From the NCBI GenBank assembly GCA_021186555.1, contig JAJKFL010000237.1:39767258-39831257 (forward strand): a stretch of DNA of 64,000 bases, in the 5' to 3' direction. Shown piece by piece: positions 1-11,002 of the stretch. The notes beneath the pieces were generated by a model. It ran no database searches and had not been told where the DNA came from. It saw only the letters and a list, made by a program, of their open reading frames with translations. Source of the DNA: Reticulitermes speratus (Eukaryota; Arthropoda; Insecta; Blattodea; Rhinotermitidae). A program made the position numbers and the translations under genes. Position 1 is the first letter of the stretch. Every line of letters starts with the position of its first letter.

Positions 1-110
1 GGGGTATTACGCGGTGTCATGTGGTAGGTAAACAAGTACCACATGACCCTGCGTAATACCCCAGAAGACCGCAGATTTCATCAACATCGCGGCGGAAGCC
101 TGAAATCAAG
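1..110 (+). repeat. Palindromic element, subfamily B (cut by window edge)
   Basis: Bases 1-62 form a near-perfect palindrome (GGGGTATTACGCGGTGTCAT against its reverse complement), followed by a tail ending GCGGCGGAAGCCTGAAATC. The same palindrome and tail recur at 26470, 31288, 40116 and 60169. The left flank is outside the window, so a target duplication cannot be seen here. It lies in a TBC1D13 intron. Confidence 0.75.
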
Positions 111-150
111 GTTGATAACCACACAAATGCAATACCAGAAAGAAGCATAC

Positions 151-352
151 CTGAAACTGTAGTATTGAGGGCAAAGTTCCTGCTGCTGCAGCTGAAACCA
201 GACTGGATGGTCCCTGTTCTTAAGCTGTTCGCCCAGTTTCGACATCATTCCATTTATCCCGCATTCTGCTTCATCCAGAGATTTGATAAAGAAGTCCCTT
301 ATCTCTGCCATTAAGTTAGTGAAACAAAAGAAACAATCTGCCTCTGCATGTT
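151..352 (-). CDS. TBC1D13: TBC1D13 coding exon
   Basis: After acceptor TTTCAG it codes EHAEADCFFCFTNLMAEIRD and FFIKSLDEAECGINGMM, ending ELCPQYYSF plus a split arginine codon at donor GTATGC. The next exon should begin W-L-T-L-like sequence and lies outside the window. Confidence 0.94.
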
Positions 353-3300
353 CTGAAATGAAATGACCAAATTGTAACTTTTAAGATGCTAAACTAACAA
401 TTCTTACCTGGCTAAGATGGACTTTAAACTCACACTTTGACAAAGCTGATGGCCATACTTTAATTGAAGTGTAAAAAGTAAAGCTGCCCTGTGCATGCCA
501 CGATGGAATATAAAAGAGTGAAGGTATACCTCCAGTCATTCTTAACCTCAGCACATCATGCAGGTGAGCAGTCAGTTTCTTAAACCACGCAATGAGACCC
601 CGGTACGCAATGAATACGAGGCTGGGCGGGCCCCAGAGGTGGTCAGGTTGCTTTGAGAAGAGAAGCATTTCTACGTCGTGCCAGGAATTTAACAGTCCCT
701 CAGCCGTCCAGCCTACAGTTTAGCCACTATACTGAGCTATCCCACTTCCCACTTTGAGGGTAGCATCATCAGACACACGTAGCACTCTACCAGCTGGACC
801 ACGCACATGCAGTGATCCAATAATGTAATGCACAGCCAACGAAAGTTAATATGCTGTCCCCCAATGGCACATTTCTCAGTTCAACTAGGCCAGGTCAAAA
901 TTTTCAACATGCCAAATTAATGCTCACATTACACTGTAAAAAAAAATTCATTGTTAACATTATGTATACACTCTAAGCATCTGGGAAATTTCATAACAGA
1001 ATATTTCTTAAGGTTAAAAAGAAAATACAGTGTGTCCACAAAGTCTCTTTGGGGTTTTGAAAAATTGTGGCGCGCAAACAAATTGAGCTAGCCACATGCG
1101 GTTTGCGGCAGATTACAGTGAAACTCTGGAAGTTTTTTTTTTTTTTTGCCGCCCACAGATGGCATAAGCGGCCATCTTTACGTTTCTCAGTCAGTTGTGA
1201 AATGGCGACTGTGCAGGAACGCGCGCGTTGTGTGGGATGGCAGAGACGGTCCAATGCCTTGGCCTCCACATTCACCAGACATAACACCACTGGATTTTTT
1301 CCTGTGGTGTTATGTCAAGAGCAATGTGTTCCGAACACCAGTTAACGGACTTGATGACCTGAAGACCCGTATCAGGAATGTGATCTCGGCTATTCCAGCG
1401 GACATGCTCCACAGAACATGGCAAGAGCTCGCATATCATCTGGACGTTCTCCGTGCTACCAAGGGAGCCCACATCGAGGTCTACTGAGGTCATTAAAAAA
1501 CTTCCAGAGTTTCACTGTAATCTGCCGCAAACCGCATGTGGCTAGCTCAATTTGTTTTGCGCGCCACAATTTTTCAAAACCCCGAAGGGACTTTGTGGAC
1601 ACACTGTACATCTAACCCAAAACAGGAGGTATACCAAGGAATACTGTGTTTTTAAAAGTGAATTAAGCAGTTAACTTACAGACTTATCCAGTCTGTGTGC
1701 CTCACGTCTGTTAAGAACTGAAAAGACAGTAAAAGCATGCAGAATAATTTGCAAAGGAACCAGTCAGTCAAAAACCCAATGCATTTCACACATTCAATCA
1801 CATTATGACCAAACCAGGTCAATCACGCTGCAGACAAAAAGTGCTTAAAGTCTAATTCCTCTGTCTCCCTCACCTCTCCAGTCCAGATCAGGGTCAGAGG
1901 CAAACGTGTAATAAATAGGCCCAACAATTTCATTCATGCCCTGAACATATCCCTGTCCAGGGTTCAGCTTTGCATATAGGAACAGAATTCTCTCCACCAC
2001 TTCCCAATGCGCTTCCATTCCTTCTGGCATTGGTGCATAGTCTTCAGGAGCCTTCTTCACTGACAGCGTTATCTGACATTCAGACACAAAATATAAACAT
2101 TTTTTACATGCCACCTTTCCATTCTTATTTTGTACTACAATTTCAACATATTATTCTAATGCATAGATTATCAAAGAACAAACTACCAGCCAGATGTGGG
2201 TAGAAAGAATTTTTGTCTGTTTCTGTGAGAACTAACTAAATGCATACATAACGCACATGTAATGTATATATGTAACAAATGTCTGTGGGTTCTATTACAC
2301 ACCAAAGCCTCGTTTTTATGCCAATTTGTTTTATGCCTTTTAGCCTTAACGCCCCTTGCCAATTTCATTTTGCATTTCTATGAATCAAATTGAATAAATA
2401 GACCAACTAATGCACTATTTGACTATTTTAATGTAGTCAAATAGTGCATTAGTTGGTCTATTTATTCAATTTGCCCCTTGCCAATTTACACCACTTCTGA
2501 ATTTGTGCTCCTCTTATTCACTTTAACGCCCTTTGGCTGGTGGATTTTCGTTTAGTTAAACTTTTTTGTTACGCGAATATCATTTTTTCATTCACGCCTT
2601 TTTGATTTACACCCACATTTTCAGGAACGCAACTCAGGCATAAAACACGGACTTGTTGTATATGTTCTGAATAAGCAGTTCTGATACAGAAGTTTGCCAT
2701 AGTTGCATTAATAGGAAAAACACGCAACATGCCAGAGTCAATTTCAAATGACACTTTATTGTAAATATTCAAAATTATTTGACTTGAAATAAATTCAGTC
2801 AAGGTATGAGAAACAAGAAAAAAACAAATCTCAAAATTGGACCACTTTAACTTCAGCTACTTCTGATCCAATGTACTATTTATTCATGAAAAGCAGACTA
2901 CAGCTGAACCACTGCTGAAATGATACATCAGAAACTGAAAATGTGAAATGTAACATGAGGACAGTCAGTGACAACAATTAGTCACATTTAGATCCTGACA
3001 TATCGGCTGGCTGTCCATGCAACATACGGACATGCCAAGTTTACTTGTTGCTGGACTTCGTTCATCATACAGTAGTCCCAACACAACAGCACATTTCTGT
3101 CCCAAAATGTAAAGGTGGGAAGGCATCTACTCAACTGGACGCACCAGATGATCTATGCCAGCCAACTACATCTGTATAAGGCACCTACGATCAGATTCTC
3201 TCGACAAAAGCCCATAGAAAATACTGCAGTACAAATTGTAAAAATCTAAAACTAAAATGGGAAAGGAAGTTTGCCGAGTTCTTGGTTTGGTTCAGAGAGT

Positions 3301-6300
3301 TCATTTTATACTTCCTTTTCTGTCTTAGTTTCACATCTTTGGAGAGTTCAGTGTAAATTTCCTCATTATTTCCTGTTCAAAATATCTAATCCAAGGTGAC
3401 TACATACATTCGGCTGACTCATATCATCCGGTAACTGAGATTACGCCTTTCTGTCCGACCCAACAAAGCAAATGCTTCCCCCAGCATTTCATCTAAGGAT
3501 GGAAATGGATCCAATTTCTGAACATGTTCAATTTAAAGTGCTAGATAACAGAAAAAGTGTAGTGATTAAGTAATCGTAACTGTAATATAATGTCATGTAT
3601 ACAAAACTATTAATTTACAACTCTAACATACTGTCACATATACCAACAATTAATCATAACTCTAACATACTGTCACATATACCAACAATTAATCATAACT
3701 CTAACATACTGTCACATATACCAACAATTAATCATAACTCTAACATACTGTCACATATACCAACAATTAATCATAACTCTAACACACTGTCACATATACC
3801 AACAATTAATCATAACTCTAACATACTGTCACATATACCAACAATTAATCATAACTCTAACATACTGTCACATATACCAACAATTAATCATAACTCTAAC
3901 ATACTGTCACATATACCAACAATTAATCATAACTCTAACATACTGTCACATATACCAACAATTAATCATAACTCTAACATACTGTCACATATACCAACAA
4001 TTAATCATAACTCTAACATACTGTCACATACACCAACAATTAATCATAACTCTAACATACTGTCACATATACCAACAATTAATCATAACTCTAACATACT
4101 GTCACATATACCAACAATTAATCATAACTCTAACATACTGTCACATATACCAACAATAAATCATAACTGTAATATACTGTCACGTCTGCAAAACTATGAA
4201 AATGAAATACAATACTCTGTTATATGCCTAATAATTGAATTAAAGATACAGCTATCAGCATTACCATAACCAAAATGCCATACAAACCTGCTGCTGGAGG
4301 AGGCAATGGAAAAAAAAAAAAACTTACATTAGTTCAGTAACGACATCAAATATCACAATATAACGATTTTTAAACTGTCATAGACCTTCTCTTCTCATTC
4401 TACTCTCTTCTTCACAGTTCTAATTACATTTTAAATTGTTAATCTTCATCCACATTAACATCACAGCAGTGACAAGTTCAAGAACACATGGAGATCTACC
4501 ACCTCAAACTCTATATGCATTCATGGCTTAGATCAATACCAGCCAAACCCACACGTGTGTTCTGTGCGTAGCAGCTTACCTTGGTCACACCAAGACCCTT
4601 TCGCTCAACATTAGCAGACTTAAGAACAGTATGTTCCACTCGTTTGTGCAAGCGTTTAACACCTTTACTGTGTACCACTTGCTGGCAAGGGAAGTCAGTA
4701 GCTTGTTGAAAGAATGATATATCAGGACACAGACGTCTGAAAACAACACCACAAAATGATATGTCAGCACAAAAACATCTGAAAACAATGCCACAGGTGC
4801 TTAGTTGTCTTCACCCTTTCAGAATCCGACACAAATGTGCTTCTGTTAGGTCGTCCTGACATGTCATGCAGCAATTACTTGTTACATGATGTTTTGAAAT
4901 TTCCCGCTCACCTCCTGGGAAATGTACCGACTAGTGGTAAGACGTCAACGATAATGCCAATCTCTTGGCTCTCTCTTAGAACTATCTGCAATAAATATCA
5001 CCAACTCAGAAGATTTAAGTCTTCTAGGATGTGGCCCTACCATTGGGCACGTACCTCCCAGCATTCCTTCATAACATTGGGAATTACACAACCAACAATA
5101 CAGCCATCATCTTCAGGGTCGAGATTTGACCCAGACGATGAAGGCGCTACACTCCTTCAACACATCAGGTACTGCGCGTACACAACCGATAACAGTGCAT
5201 CATATCCCAGCTGACTAATCTTCAGCAACACGGCTGTGAGAACCTCAAATGTTACATATCACCAACTCCATTCAGAGAAATATGATATCATCTTTCATAC
5301 TGCAAAAATTATTGACCCAACAGATCTGCTACACCACATAAATACTCAACCATAAAAAGTTACACATTATTCCTGTATCACTCTTGAATTTCTACCCCAT
5401 CTTGTAGTTGAAGAAACACATAACACTGCAAATTTTCTGCTTATCAGTTTATTTAATGGTCTATCAATTGTGCATGTCACAGACAACCAAATAGTATGGT
5501 GACTCAGAATAATGACTGAGTGTGAAAGAAGGTAGCTGTGACTGTTAACGCAGATATAACACAGTAACCGAGGAAAATCATAAAACACGTACGGTTCTAA
5601 TAGTTGCATCCTGGGCTGATTCAGTAACTCCAAAAGACAAAGCAGGAATTCTATTTACACCAAAAAATATAGTAATTGCAACATACAGCAGACATGACAC
5701 ATAATGTGCACTGACTTCCTCAAAAATACCACACTAAATGACAGAGTTAAGTAGCCGGCCAATCACACTAATTACCTGACATCTTTATCGATCTGTAAAA
5801 GCACTTCATTATCTTTGAAAAATGTCTGCCACTGGCTGTCTGGACTGGAGTTTAATGGATGATCAGCAAAGGTCACGTCAACTCTGCTGCCGTCAATAGG
5901 AGTTTCTCCTGGCATCACAATCATCTCTTCTGTAATAACAACAACTGTCAGAGTGTCAACACTACACAAACACTACGCCACAGTTTCCAGTCTGTGTGCA
6001 GGTTTACAGCAAATAGAAAATCTGGATATACCAATACTGTATACAGTTAAAGGTCATCAGATGTAAGCTGAAACTGTGTGAGAACTGAAGTTGTTACAGT
6101 GGTGAAGATGAAGCTCAGTAGTTCAGTAGGTAGACAGGTAACACTGTTTAGAAGAAGCCACCTACTTCTATCTTCAGGGTAGACGAGCAAGTCATGCTGA
6201 ACAAGCAAGTACACACAGTTTCCGACTTATGTGTTTCATTCCTGAAACTTTTACGTAACCCAAAATTTATGTGAATCGGAACTGACCCCACCCCCCACTT

Positions 6301-9300
6301 ATTTATCACACCTCATCAGTTATGTAAACACTTTTATAATGGCAGTGTGCGTGTTTAAAATGTTATTTCAATCAGTTTCTTCATACGAAAATTAAGTTAA
6401 TTAAGTTCTTGGGGGATATAATTATCATGTACTTTGGTCTGACTTTATACTGAGGATATTCTAACGCATTGAGATTATTTAATGTGAGGGTGTTTTTGTA
6501 ATATGCGTGTGTTTATTTTTTGTATTGTGTATGGGTGTTTTTGTAAGGTGTGGATGTTTTTGTAAGGTGTGGATGCTTTTGTAAGGTGTGGATGCTTTTG
6601 TAAGGTGTGGATGTTTTTGTAAGGTGTGGATGCTTTTGTAAGGTGTGGATGCTTTTGTAAGGTGTGGATGCTTTTGTAAGGTGTGGATGCTTTTGTAAGG
6701 TGTGGATGCTTTTGTAAGGTGTGGATGCTTTTGTGGAAGGTGTGGATATTTTTGTAATGTGTGTACTTGTATTTACTGTATGTATTTTGTTTTGTATGTG
6801 TATGGGTGTTTTTGTAAGGTGTGTACGGTGTTCTAATGTGTGTACTTGTATTTACTGTATGTATTTTGTTTTGTAATTGTGTATAGTTTGTTTTGTATTG
6901 TTATTTTTATGTATATTTATATATCCATTTGTATTGTGTGTACTAGTGTAAGGACTACTGCCACCAGGTGAAAACATTTGTATTGTGTGTACTGTGTAAG
7001 GACTACTGCCACCGGTGAAAACATTTGTATTGTGTGTACTAGTGTAAGGACTACTGCCACCGGGTGAAAACATTTGTATTGTGTGTACTAGTGTAAGGAC
7101 TACTGCCAACGGGTGAAAACATCTGTATTGTGTGTACTGTGTAAGGACTATTGCCACTGGGTGAAAACATTTGTATTGTGTGTACTAGTGTAAGGACTAC
7201 TGCCAACGGGTGAAAATATTTGTATTGTGTGTACTGTGTAAGGACTACTGCCACCGGGTGAAAACATGTGTATTGTGTGTACTAGTGTAAGGACTACTGC
7301 CAACGGGTGAAAACATTTGTATTGTGTGTACTAGTGTAAGGACTACTGCCACCGGGTGAAAACATTTGTATTGTGTGTACTAGTGTAAGGACTACTGCCA
7401 CCGGGTGAAAACATTTGTATTGTGTGTACTAGTGTAAGGACTACTGCCACCGGGTGAAAACATTTGTATTGTGTGTACTAGTGTAAGGACTACTGCCAAC
7501 GGGTGAAAACATCTGTATTGTGTGTACTGTGTAAGGACTATTGCCACCGGGTGAAAACATTTGTATTGTGTGTACTAGTGTAAGGACTACTGCCAACGGG
7601 TGAAAATATTTGTATTGTGTGTACTGTGTAAGGACTACTGCCACCGGGTGAAAACATGTGTATTGTGTGTACTAGTGTAAGGACTACTGCCAACGGGTGA
7701 AAACATTTGTATTGTGTGTACTAGTGTAAGGACTACTGCCACCGGGTGAAAACATTTGTATTGTGTGTACTAGTGTAAGGACTACTGCCACCGGGTGAAA
7801 ACATTTGTATTGTGTGTACTAGTGTAAGGACTACTGCCACCGGGTGAAAACATTTGTATTGTGTGTACTAGTGTAAGGACTACTGCCACCGGGTGAAAAC
7901 ATTTGTATTGTGTGTACTAGTGTAAGGACTACTGCCACCAGGTGAAAACATTTGTATTGTGTGTACTAGTGTAAGGACTACTGCCATCGGGTGAAAACCC
8001 AATTGCATTAAATAATAATAATAATAATAATAATAATAGAAACACACAAAATAAAGAGGCCATACACTAAAGGTTAAATGAAGCATGAATCTGTGACACA
8101 TGAATGGTGGGCTCTGGTGGAGTGATTGGTAGAGAATACTACAAGCAAGTGTCCACACACAAACATCTTAACACATTACATATGATGGAAATAAACTGGT
8201 ACTCTTACCTATAAATTGTCTGTATAGTTCTCTTTTCCTCGAGAGAGTCTCACTCCATGATGCTCGAGTCACAGGCAAATAATTCAAAAGCAGCTTCCAA
8301 CACAGTGCTCTTCTGCCACGTTCATCTGGAATTCCTAAAATGGGAGGAGGGGCAGGGGTTAAGTCACATCAATAACAAAGAAAACCGTAGGATGCAACCA
8401 ATATTTAAACAGCAAACAAATCACTGTACCCATGTTTTTATATGTTTTACTGTTGCTCATTCAAGTAATCCACATTTGTAACTTTTAGCCTAGTATTCTT
8501 TCTTAAGGGCTGAAAGAAGGGTTTTGAGGTCACCTTCCTGTCTGTGTTCCCCCCATTTCAAATTTTTAAAAAACTGACCAACAAAGACATGGCAAATGGG
8601 CGAACATGTAACTTGTCCCTCTAGCACCACCTAATGTAAGGCCCATACATGAAGTATAGCAAGGATTAAACTTTTGTTAAGGTACTTTTTGTAGACTGTA
8701 AAACACTGCATATGTACATACATGGAGGTAGAACTGTGAACATGCCTGCACAATATGTATAAAACACTATCTGTAAGTCAACAATAACAAACATGGCAAT
8801 GGTTAAAAAACTTGAAGTTTTATCCAACAGATTTAATGTAGGCACAATAATAATATGTTCCTCATAAAAACAAAATGAAACAACAACAATTTTAACAGAT
8901 ATGCTGAAGCAGAAATGTATGCAATAGGAAAGCAGGCTTTGCAATCTGCTTGGAACTCCTTTGTTTATTTATTACAATTAAACAGAGAGATTAATAAAAG
9001 ATTAAATTTCCTTCTGTCTGTGAGATTTGAGATTCTCAGAGCAGTGAAGAGGAAGATTAGAACCATTCCTCACCCTATTTTCTGGGTAAAAAGAACCTGT
9101 CCTCATGAGTGCTCCTTCCTTAAAAGTGAATACCTCCAACCCCCTGCCATGCCATGTAGACAATCACCAGGGGGGGGGGGTTTACATCAACAGGTGAAGT
9201 AAGCCACTATACTGAGAGCACAATGAAACTGGCATCTTTGCAATACTGCTAGCTGAACATCACAAACGTATACACCAAGGCAACAACACATTATAGGGTC

Positions 9301-9830
9301 TACAGAAGTTTACAGCTAGTCACAAAATTTCCAACCTTTCAGGACCATGAAAGGTTCACTCCTGTATTCACAGATGTCCTCCACTGGGCAAAATCCTGTT
9401 CCAGTTAAACCAGTCCTTATCCTCACACCAGGTTCAGGTACGATAAATAAGAATTTTATCCGGTCTCACACGTGGTTTATTCCCTTAAAGTTTTCGGATG
9501 TTGATCGAAAATGACATCAAATATGACAAAGCACAAGACTGGTAAAATAAAATGTAAATATGATGTTGGTAAATACAGACCAACTTATGATAACGTGGCA
9601 AACAATAGCATCGTTTACATTTTATATCTAATATAGTGGGCGTTACTGAAGTTCAAGTTACAAGGATCACGGAAGCAGACGGTTGTTTGCAGTTCCTATA
9701 TGCTTCCGCCGTCTGCTATAATGCTTACGAAGGGTTGATAACAGAGTATTACTAACCATTAAAACAAAGCTTCTTGAGAATCTTCAGGTTTATTTCTTCA
9801 AGTTGCAAGACATCGTCGAACTCTTTTAAC
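151..9830 (-). CDS. TBC1D13: TBC1D13, TBC domain Rab GTPase-activating protein (gene span, six coding exons seen, partial)
   Basis: TBC1D13 is a GAP of the TBC family, which stimulates GTP hydrolysis by Rab proteins in membrane traffic (Rab35 in mammals). Coding exons on the minus strand, 5' to 3': 9757-9830, 8209-8334, 5776-5929, 4580-4736, 1874-2072, 151-352. Phases agree at every junction. Visible family marks are LNYLP and ELYRQFI in exon 2 of the list, the arginine-finger motif QIDKDVRR, and the glutamine-finger motif GYVQGMNEI. About 304 residues are present; the human protein is about 400. The first few codons (a short first exon near 10 kb) were not found with certainty, and the last exons lie left of base 1. 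The introns hold most of the tandem repeats of the first 9 kb. Identity is from recognised family sequence, not a search. Confidence 0.93.
672..750 (-). repeat. tRNA-derived SINE fragment
   Basis: The minus strand reads GGGATAGCTCAGTATAGTGG followed by a degraded body and ATTCCTGGCACG. This A-box-like head and the following text match the plus-strand copy at 13551. Only the tRNA-related head is kept. Confidence 0.55.
1028..1606 (+). mobile_element. Internally deleted mariner-like element with DUF4817/DDE remnants
   Basis: Terminal inverted repeats of about 100 bp (CAGTGTGTCCACAAAGTC at both ends) are flanked by TA at 1026-1027 and 1607-1608. Inside, an ATG at 1203 starts MATVQERARCVGW, the beginning of a DUF4817-type helix-turn-helix. 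It runs straight into another frame coding the transposase C-terminus (WPPHSPDITPLDFFLWCYVK, then DMLHRTWQELAYHLDV). The middle of the transposase, with most catalytic acidic residues, is missing, so this is a non-autonomous deletion derivative. It sits in a TBC1D13 intron. Confidence 0.88.
1874..2072 (-). CDS. TBC1D13: TBC1D13 coding exon with glutamine-finger motif
   Basis: It codes MEAHWEVVERILFLYAKLNP followed by GQGYVQGMNEIVGPIYYTFA. The YVQG glutamine is the second catalytic finger of TBC GAPs. Donor is G|GTGAGG. The acceptor used here is TGTCAG at the start of ITLSVKKAPED; an acceptor a few codons further in cannot be excluded. Confidence 0.93.
2366..2472 (-). mobile_element. Short palindromic element, subfamily A, with 15 bp target duplication
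   Basis: Bases 2386-2473 are a near-perfect palindrome containing GACCAACTAATGCACTATTT. The left end (CATTTTGCATTTCTATGAAT) is the reverse complement of the tail of the related element at 21176-21637. The direct repeat GCCCCTTGCCAATTT is exact at 2351-2365 and 2473-2487. No ribozyme-like core is left in this copy. Confidence 0.8.
3604..4190 (+). repeat. Tandem repeat, 39 bp unit, about 15 copies
   Basis: The unit contains ACTGTCACATATACCAACAA followed by TTAATCATAACTCTAACAT. Copies differ by single bases only. Because 39 is a multiple of three the array stays open as the repeat peptide NSNILSHIPTINH, which I take as an accident. It is intronic in TBC1D13. Confidence 0.95.
4580..4736 (-). CDS. 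TBC1D13: TBC1D13 coding exon
   Basis: Bounded by acceptor TTTTCAG and donor GTAAGC. It codes RLCPDISFFQQATDFPCQQ and KRLHKRVEHTVLKSANVER, typical of the family after the arginine finger. It ends in phase 0. Confidence 0.93.
5776..5929 (-). CDS. TBC1D13: TBC1D13 coding exon with arginine-finger region
   Basis: Bounded by acceptor ATTACAG and donor GTAATT. It codes DVTFADHPLNSSPDSQWQTF and then KDNEVLLQIDKDVR, which in TBC proteins leads into the catalytic arginine finger. Phase 2 in, phase 2 out. Confidence 0.94.
6540..6740 (+). repeat. Tandem repeat, 19 bp unit, about 10 copies
   Basis: The unit is GTAAGGTGTGGATGCTTTT with T/C variation in the last part. It lies just before the 49 bp array, and both units recur together in the opposite orientation at 19665-20020. 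Confidence 0.93.
6945..7998 (+). repeat. Minisatellite, 49 bp unit with 390 bp higher-order period
   Basis: About 21 units containing GGACTACTGCCACCGGGTG and TTGTATTGTGTGTACTAGTG. Variant units (CCAACGGG, ACATCTG, TACTGTGTAA lacking AG, ATATTTG, ACATGTG) appear in the same order at 7050-7300 and 7440-7690, offset 390 bp, so a block of eight units was duplicated as a whole. Intronic in TBC1D13. Confidence 0.95.
8009..8038 (+). repeat. (AAT)n microsatellite
   Basis: Ten AAT-type triplets directly follow the end of the 49 bp array (CCCAATTGCATTA). The opposite copy at 19665 is likewise bordered by an A/T-rich (ATT) tract. Confidence 0.9.
8209..8334 (-). CDS. TBC1D13: TBC1D13 coding exon, start of TBC domain
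   Basis: Bounded by acceptor TTTTAG and donor GTAAGA. It codes IPDERGRRALCWKLLLNYLP and then the conserved SETLSRKRELYRQFI stretch. Phase 2 in, phase 1 out. Confidence 0.93.
9757..9830 (-). CDS. TBC1D13: TBC1D13 coding exon (KEFDDVLQLEE)
   Basis: After acceptor TTTGTAG the frame reads LKEFDDVLQLEEINLKILKK, then LCFN and a split glycine codon, ending at donor GGTTAG. It fits the family's N-terminal helix before the TBC domain. The preceding first exon should supply two bases of a codon; an ATG 5' part reading MQTANAAKVGK with donor AA|GTGAAT near 10.0 kb would fit the phase but is unproven. Confidence 0.85.
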
Positions 9831-10759
9831 CTACAAATAAATTGTTCGAAATTAAATAAAAATTGACTTTTTACTGTGGACACTCAAACACACTAATTCA
9901 CTCATTAACGCAATTAACACACCTTGCCCTATACACAGCCATAACTCCATTAAAAAGAAAAAACTGTGACACGAAACCACTTCAACCAACGGGCATTCAC
10001 TTGCCCACTTTCGCGGCGTTTGCAGTTTGCATCCACATGACAGTAAAGATGACGTTCGTTTCCCGTAAGATGTAAACCTCAAATGTTTACGCTGGCTAGC
10101 TTGTGAATATCCTCCACCTCCTACGACCTACGATAAAGGTGGGTTACAATACACCATTTGAATGAAAAGAGGGAGTTATTTCTTACAAAATTTTTGACAT
10201 AGTTCATTTCAGATCCCTTAAAATTTTAAATATAAAAACAGTTACAAGCCATCACACACAAAAACCGCCACATGGGCTACGATATGACATAAGAATCCAA
10301 GACGCTATGGTACTAGTAAAAAAGTCTGTTGTGGATACAAAATTCACTCAATTTAAACAATGCATTTTCGCACGCCAATACACTCAACTACAATGACAGA
10401 AAGCTGTACTCTAATTCACGGATCCATACTCACGGCCGTAGCACGGTGCAGGAGCGGAATAACTAACACTCTCGACTGACCAATCGGAAATGACTATTTA
10501 TAAACAAGTTCGTAAACACGTATCTCATTCAATGTATGACGTATGTCAACGCGGCACTACAAAAATCAAATTTCCCTTAGTTGCAGCGCGACAGGGAGAC
10601 GCATATGGACATAGATGGTCATGGGGTTTTGCATTTACAGCTGGTTTGTTACAAGCGGGATGTTTAAACGCAGTGTGAGTGAAGAAATAAATGCTGAATG
10701 TCGTGTGCGTCGATTGAAGTCAAAAAAAGTCTATCATTAAAATCAAGAACGAACAGTTT
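9831..10759. promoter_or_regulatory. Shared 5' region of TBC1D13 (minus) and CCNB1IP1 (plus)
   Basis: The two genes diverge from this 0.9 kb stretch. CpG dinucleotides are denser at about 9960-10140 and 10420-10680 than in the surrounding A/T-rich DNA. The short first exon of TBC1D13 must lie here or nearby. No TATA box or initiator can be assigned with confidence. Confidence 0.5.
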
Positions 10760-11002
10760 ATGTTCAACTTTCAAGCTATAATGACAAATATGGGCCTTTT
10801 CTGTAACAATAAAAAGTGCAGAAAACGTTTAACTGTTTCGGCTTGGATAACAAGCTGTTCACATGCATTTTGTGATGAGGAAGCTGACCAGGCATTTTTG
10901 AGCAGACAGGACAATATCATATGCCCTGCCTGCAATACACACCTTCCTGAGAAGCATGATATTGTAAAAGTGGACTTAAATCCACCTGACAAATTTAAGT
11001 CT
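10760..11002 (+). CDS. CCNB1IP1: CCNB1IP1 exon 1, RING domain
   Basis: Codes [20 protein letters not shown], then [15 protein letters not shown] and [16 protein letters not shown]. Cysteine and histidine spacing matches the HEI10 RING. Donor TCT|GTAAGC, phase 0. Confidence 0.93.

Noticed and set aside
3604..4190. CRISPR-like array
   Set aside because: Units are contiguous without unique spacers, and the DNA is eukaryotic.
3595..4269. 224-codon open frame with 13-residue repeats
   Set aside because: It is the 39 bp tandem array read in an accidental open frame; no start context, no flanking exons, intronic on the opposite strand to TBC1D13.
6852..8158. Several open frames over the 49 bp array
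   Set aside because: Read-through of minisatellite units, interrupted when unit length changes from 49 to 47.
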